Shown: positions 60,888-64,000 of the stretch, in pieces
Layout of the letters: the number at the start of each line of letters is the position of its first letter
Numbering within the stretch: the stretch's first letter is position 1
Assembly: GCF_008369935.1 (NCBI RefSeq)
Contig: NZ_VTUZ01000017.1
Coordinates: 124,001-188,000, forward strand
Source: Paraburkholderia panacisoli
GTDB taxonomy: Bacteria; Pseudomonadota; Gammaproteobacteria; Burkholderiales; Burkholderiaceae
Length of the DNA: 64,000 bases
Direction: 5' to 3'
Notes under the pieces: model-generated
What the model was told of the DNA's origin: nothing
Databases searched by the model: none
The model's input: the letters and a program-made list of their open reading frames with translations, nothing else
Program-made: the position numbers and the translations under genes

Positions 60888-61048
60888 GCGGTTACCTGGA
60901 TGCTGAATGCGATTGCGCGGACTAAACATGCGCGGTGAGAACCTTGGCTATTATGGCGGGAACGACGAACGCGCTCGCCCATGTGCGTTGCGCTGTCATT
61001 CCACGCTGTCGTTAAAATCCCTCATTTCTTTCATAACGGACTACCGTC

Positions 61049-61633
61049 ATGACTCTTTCCGATCAGGCACTCGATCAACTCTTTCGCGAGGCGCGCACCC
61101 ATAACAGCTGGCAGCCCAAGCCGGTCGACGACGCCGTGCTCAGGCAACTCACCGAACTGGCCTTGCTCGGACCGACCTCGGCGAATTCGAGCCCCGGCCG
61201 CTTCGTGTTCGTCAAGACGCCGCAAGGCAAGGAGAAGCTGCGTCCGGCGTTGTCGGCGGGCAATCTGGAGAAGACGATGGCTGCGCCGGTCACGGTGATC
61301 GTCGGGATGGATATGGCGTTTTACGAGCATCTGCCGCGACTCTTTCCGCATGCGGATGCGCGCAGCTGGTTCGCCGGCAACGACCGCGCGATCGCGGACA
61401 CGGCATTTCGCAATTCGACGCTGCAAGGTGGCTATCTGCTGCTTGCCGCCCGCGCGCTCGGTCTGGACACGGGTCCGATGTCGGGCTTCGACGCTGCCAA
61501 AGTGGACGAAGCGTTCTTTGCCGGCACCACCGTGAAGTCGAATTTCCTGATTAATCTCGGCTATGGTGATCCGTCGACACTGTTCGCGCGCAGTCCACGT
61601 TTCTCGTTCGACGAAGCCGCGCGGATTGTCTGA
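61049..61633 (+). CDS. rutE: Malonic semialdehyde reductase / nitroreductase, RutE-like
   Basis: 194 residues of the flavin nitroreductase fold: LALLGPTSANSSPGRFVFVKT, PVTVIVGMDMAFYEHLPRLFPH, FRNSTLQGGYLLLAARALGLDTGPMSGFDAAKVDEAFF and NFLINLGYGDPSTLFARSPRF, which match RutE (196 residues in E. coli). RutE reduces malonic semialdehyde from pyrimidine breakdown to 3-hydroxypropionate. No other rut gene is near; stand-alone members exist widely and may act on other aldehydes or quinones. Confidence 0.88.
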   Translation: MTLSDQALDQLFREARTHNSWQPKPVDDAVLRQLTELALLGPTSANSSPGRFVFVKTPQGKEKLRPALSAGNLEKTMAAPVTVIVGMDMAFYEHLPRLFPHADARSWFAGNDRAIADTAFRNSTLQGGYLLLAARALGLDTGPMSGFDAAKVDEAFFAGTTVKSNFLINLGYGDPSTLFARSPRFSFDEAARIV

Positions 61634-61640
61634 TGCCCCG

Positions 61641-61684
61641 GCGCGGCTGGGTGCGGCTGGGTGCGGCTGAGTGCGGCTGGGTGC
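61641..61684. repeat. 10-bp tandem repeat, about four copies
   Basis: Units of TGCGGCTGGG in tandem (one copy has GA for GG), just after the rutE stop codon and before the end of the convergent small membrane-protein gene. Low complexity; copy number may vary by slippage. Confidence 0.75.
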
Positions 61685-61701
61685 ATTCGCGGCCGATGCG
61701 C

Positions 61702-62040
61702 TCAGGTGAGGATCGCCACGTAAAACACTACCGTGCCGATCAACGCGCCGACGAAGCAGAAGCCCTCGTCGGCCTCGTCGCCATTCGAGCGCAGCCATGC
61801 GCCGACGACGCCGAACAGCCCCGCGATGCCCAGCGCGACGCACAGCATCACCACGCCGAATAGTGCGCTCTTGCCCAGCTCGGAGAAGTCGATGTTGCGC
61901 ACGGCGAAATACAGGCCAAGGGCCATTAAAGAAATGCCGACGAGCGGCAACATCACATGGCTGCCCTCGCGCCCGACGTGATGCGCGTGATGCTCATGAT
62001 GCGCATGGCGCAATTGATGGCCCGATCTGAGCAGCTTCAT
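61702..62040 (-). CDS. His-rich small membrane protein
   Basis: 112 residues. The first 30 residues are rich in His (HAHHEHHAHH), which may bind metal ions, followed by three hydrophobic helices (about 31-46, 57-80 and 95-110). I recognise no family. A strong GGGGGAGG site six bases before the ATG and a good promoter support expression. Convergent with rutE. Confidence 0.7.
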   Translation of the reverse strand: MKLLRSGHQLRHAHHEHHAHHVGREGSHVMLPLVGISLMALGLYFAVRNIDFSELGKSALFGVVMLCVALGIAGLFGVVGAWLRSNGDEADEGFCFVGALIGTVVFYVAILT

Positions 62041-62423
62041 GATGTGCCTCCCCCATCACCGTCTGCCGGCGACAAATCCCGTCATTGCCGAACCGCTGCG
62101 GCCCTCGCGGCGACCTTGCAACAAGCCGGTTCCTTTTGAGCATAGTCCACGCGCGGGCACAATTCAAAGCCCATTTAATTCGGTTGCACAGCGCGCTTCG
62201 ACAAGCCTCGCGGCTACCGGGAATTGCTGCTATGCACGATTGCGCTCGCGCTTTTAGCGCAGGGCGCACGGCGCACGGCGCGTAATCCGCGAATTTGGCG
62301 CCTTCGGCAAGCGCCGGCACATGCCGGTAGAATGGTTCGCCCGGTCGCGAGCAGCGCTGCTGCCGACGAGCCATCGCCGACGCTCCTCAGTTCGTGCCGG
62401 CCCCTTCCCGCCCTGATCCTCTT
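62041..62423. other. Divergent intergenic region before the phosphoesterase gene
   Basis: 383 bp between the small membrane-protein gene and the metallophosphoesterase gene. It holds the minus-strand promoter at 62139-62167. No further gene, terminator or RNA is apparent. Confidence 0.45.
62139..62167 (-). promoter_or_regulatory. Promoter of the small membrane-protein gene
   Basis: Minus-strand -35 TTGAAT (plus 62162-62167), a 17-bp spacer and -10 TATGCT (plus 62139-62144), each 4 of 6 to the sigma-70 consensus. The predicted leader is about 90 nt. Confidence 0.5.
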
Positions 62424-63587
62424 ATGCGCCGCTCATCGTTTTTTGTTCGCTTCATTCTGATTGGCATCCTGCTGCATATCTACGTAGGCTTACGTCTGAT
62501 TCCGGACATGCCGATCGACGCCACCGGCCGCTGGTTGAGCGGCGCGTGGCTCGTGCTGTCGATCTTTCTGATTCCGCTGGGCATGATGGCGCGCAGCATC
62601 AAGCGACAACCGCTCGGCGACCGGCTTGCATGGGTCGGGCTGCTGGCGTTGGGCTTCTTCTCTTCGCTGCTGGTGCTCACCTTCGCGCGCGACCTGGTGC
62701 TCGCCTCGCTGCTGACCGTCGATGCGATCTGGCCGAATGCCATCGCAATCGCCCACTGGCGGACGGGCTCGGCGGCGGCGGTGCCGTTGCTCGCGCTGCT
62801 GTCGACGCTGGTGGGCCTGTTCAATGCGCGTCGCCGCGCAAAGGTGGTGACGATCGAAGTGCCGATCGACGACCTGCCGGCCGAACTCGACGGCTTCACG
62901 ATCGTTCAGATCAGCGACATTCACGTGGGGCCGACCATCAAGGCCCGCTACGTGGATGCGATCGTCGACGCGGTGAACCGGCTCAAGCCTGATCTGATTG
63001 CTGTCACCGGTGACGTGGTGGACGGCAGCGTGCCGCAGTTGACCCGGCACACGCAACCGCTGTCGCGGCTCAGCGCGCGTCACGGCGCTTTTCTGGTGAC
63101 CGGCAACCACGAGTACTACGCCGGCGCGAATGCGTGGATCGACGAGTTCCGCCGCCTGGGCTTGAACGTACTGCTTAACGAACACGTGATCGTGGATCAC
63201 GATGGCGCGCGTGCGGTCATTGCTGGCGTGACCGACTATTCGGCAGGCCATCACGACCCGTCGCATCGCAGCGATCCGGTTGCGGCGCTCGCCGGCGCGC
63301 CAGGCGACATATTGATCAAGGTGCTGCTCGCCCACCAGCCGCGTTCCGCCGAAGCCGCCGCTGCGGCGGGCTTCACGCTGCAGTTGTCGGGCCACACGCA
63401 CGGCGGCCAGTTCTTCCCGTGGAATTTCTTCGTGCGCTTTCAGCAGCCGTTCACGGCGGGTCTCGCGCGCCTGAACGGACTGTGGGTGTATACGAGCCGA
63501 GGCACCGGCTACTGGGGCCCGCCGAAGCGGCTGGGCGCGCCGTCGGAAATCACACGTTTGCGCCTCGTACCCGGCGAGCCGGACTAG
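62424..63587 (+). CDS. Membrane-anchored metallophosphoesterase (YkuE/YaeI-like)
   Basis: 387 residues. Four N-terminal helices (about 7-135) anchor a calcineurin-like phosphoesterase domain: ISDIHVGP (metal ligands Asp and His), VTGDVVDGS, VTGNHEYY, LAHQP and SGHTHGGQFFPWN. This is the YaeI/YkuE branch, some of which dephosphorylate lipid intermediates. ATG 62424 is chosen; the frame opens at 62394 without a better site. Substrate unknown. Confidence 0.88.
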   Translation: MRRSSFFVRFILIGILLHIYVGLRLIPDMPIDATGRWLSGAWLVLSIFLIPLGMMARSIKRQPLGDRLAWVGLLALGFFSSLLVLTFARDLVLASLLTVDAIWPNAIAIAHWRTGSAAAVPLLALLSTLVGLFNARRRAKVVTIEVPIDDLPAELDGFTIVQISDIHVGPTIKARYVDAIVDAVNRLKPDLIAVTGDVVDGSVPQLTRHTQPLSRLSARHGAFLVTGNHEYYAGANAWIDEFRRLGLNVLLNEHVIVDHDGARAVIAGVTDYSAGHHDPSHRSDPVAALAGAPGDILIKVLLAHQPRSAEAAAAAGFTLQLSGHTHGGQFFPWNFFVRFQQPFTAGLARLNGLWVYTSRGTGYWGPPKRLGAPSEITRLRLVPGEPD

Positions 63588-63607
63588 ATCGACGCTTACC
63601 AGATTGA

Positions 63608-64000
63608 CTACTGCGCCGGCGCCACGGCCACGCTGACTTCCGGCGCAAACGTCACCGACACCTGCATGCCCGGCGCGATATTGGCGACCGCCGCCGGCTC
63701 ACGGCTCTGGATATGGAACGCGGAGCCGTCCGCGCCCTTCAGCGCCAATACGCCGGTGGCGCGGTCGATTGCCGCAACCTCGGCGGTCACCGTTTGCGCG
63801 GTGTCGCGCGGGGCGGCCTGCGCGAACTTGCCTTGACCGTCCGCGGCATGCGTGACCCGGATCACCGCGTTGCGGATCATCCGGATATGGACCTTGCTAC
63901 CCAGTCTGATCTGCGCGAGGTTGCGCGCGTCAGTGACGGTGAAGGCGCCTTCGCCGCCATGCGCGTCGAGTACGGTCAGCGAGCGCTTCGCCTGGTCGAT
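63608..64000 (-). CDS. Partial gene: repeat protein with DUF5666-like OB-fold units
   Basis: The frame is open to the window edge, so the N-terminus is missing; the visible 130 residues contain two similar units. Unit A: IDQAKRSLTVLDAHGGEGAF...LAQIRLGSKVHIRMIRNAVIRV. Unit B: AIDRATGVLALKGADGSAF...VANIAPGMQVSVTFAPEVSVAV. Both follow the pattern I-D-x4-L-x-L-x-G-x2-G ... G-x2-V-x-V, typical of DUF5666-like small beta-barrel repeats in exported proteins. Function unknown. An internal ATG at 63880 is not the true start. Confidence 0.65.
   Translation of the reverse strand: MDQAKRSLTVLDAHGGEGAFTVTDARNLAQIRLGSKVHIRMIRNAVIRVTHAADGQGKFAQAAPRDTAQTVTAEVAAIDRATGVLALKGADGSAFHIQSREPAAVANIAPGMQVSVTFAPEVSVAVAPAQ

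Noticed and set aside
1..64000. CRISPR arrays, tRNA or rRNA genes, insertion sequences, prophage or integrase genes
   Set aside because: I looked for direct-repeat arrays, cloverleaf-type sequences and transposase or integrase motifs, and saw none.

Overview
The window is GC-rich DNA with dense operons, short intergenic gaps and catabolic gene content typical of a Burkholderiaceae genome. Paraburkholderia or Burkholderia is most likely, and the region looks like an accessory or catabolic part of a large replicon. This is judged from protein families, gene order and codon bias, not from a marker gene. I see no tRNA, rRNA, insertion sequence, phage gene or CRISPR array.

Layout. 0-2.3 kb: uronate dehydrogenase and a hexuronate-type MFS transporter, one operon on the minus strand. 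2.6-4.2 kb: a DUF2867 protein and a chloroperoxidase-type hydrolase. 4.7-7.5 kb: a cyanide-insensitive bd-type quinol oxidase (cioA-cioB plus a DUF2474-type small subunit) behind a perfect FNR/ANR box. 7.9-15.6 kb: a LuxR-type response regulator, a hybrid histidine kinase, a divergent sigma-factor-like protein and an 1139-residue GMC oxidoreductase fused to an alpha/beta hydrolase with a cysteine nucleophile. 15.7-16.5 kb: an orphan ModA-like binding protein.

18-29.5 kb: the most unusual region. Two polar amino-acid ABC importers, each in an operon ending in its own HutC-family GntR repressor, lie tail to tail. Module 1 also has a divergent 2-oxoglutarate-dependent oxygenase and an FAD-linked oxidase. 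Module 2 carries a histidine ammonia-lyase homologue lacking the Ala-Ser-Gly segment that forms the MIO cofactor. Sites matching the HutC consensus GTNTANAC overlap the predicted -10 elements of three promoters. I propose a catabolic unit for a histidine-derived or other polar nitrogen compound. An ergothionase-type, MIO-free elimination is the leading but unproven hypothesis.

29.5-40.2 kb: an ICMT-type methyltransferase and an arylamine N-acetyltransferase, then a strong Fur box between a secreted Ser/Gln-rich protein and a six-gene operon. That operon encodes an OprB-type porin, a periplasmic beta-propeller, a Tat-exported EfeB-like DyP peroxidase and FbpABC, which together look like an iron-acquisition pathway. 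40.3-42.9 kb: a LysR regulator with a divergent DMT exporter, and a YefM-YoeB toxin-antitoxin pair with its TGTACA operator.

43.2-55.1 kb: a malonate decarboxylase cluster (GntR regulator, mdcABCDEGH) with a divergent MFS transporter and a LysR regulator; the latter is divergent from a DUF1445 protein and a second MFS transporter. 55.1-60.1 kb: a YtfQ-YtfR-YtfT-YjfF sugar ABC transporter with a UUCG-capped hairpin after the binding-protein gene. 60.3-64 kb: AlkB, a RutE-like reductase, a His-rich small membrane protein, a membrane metallophosphoesterase and a gene cut by the window end.
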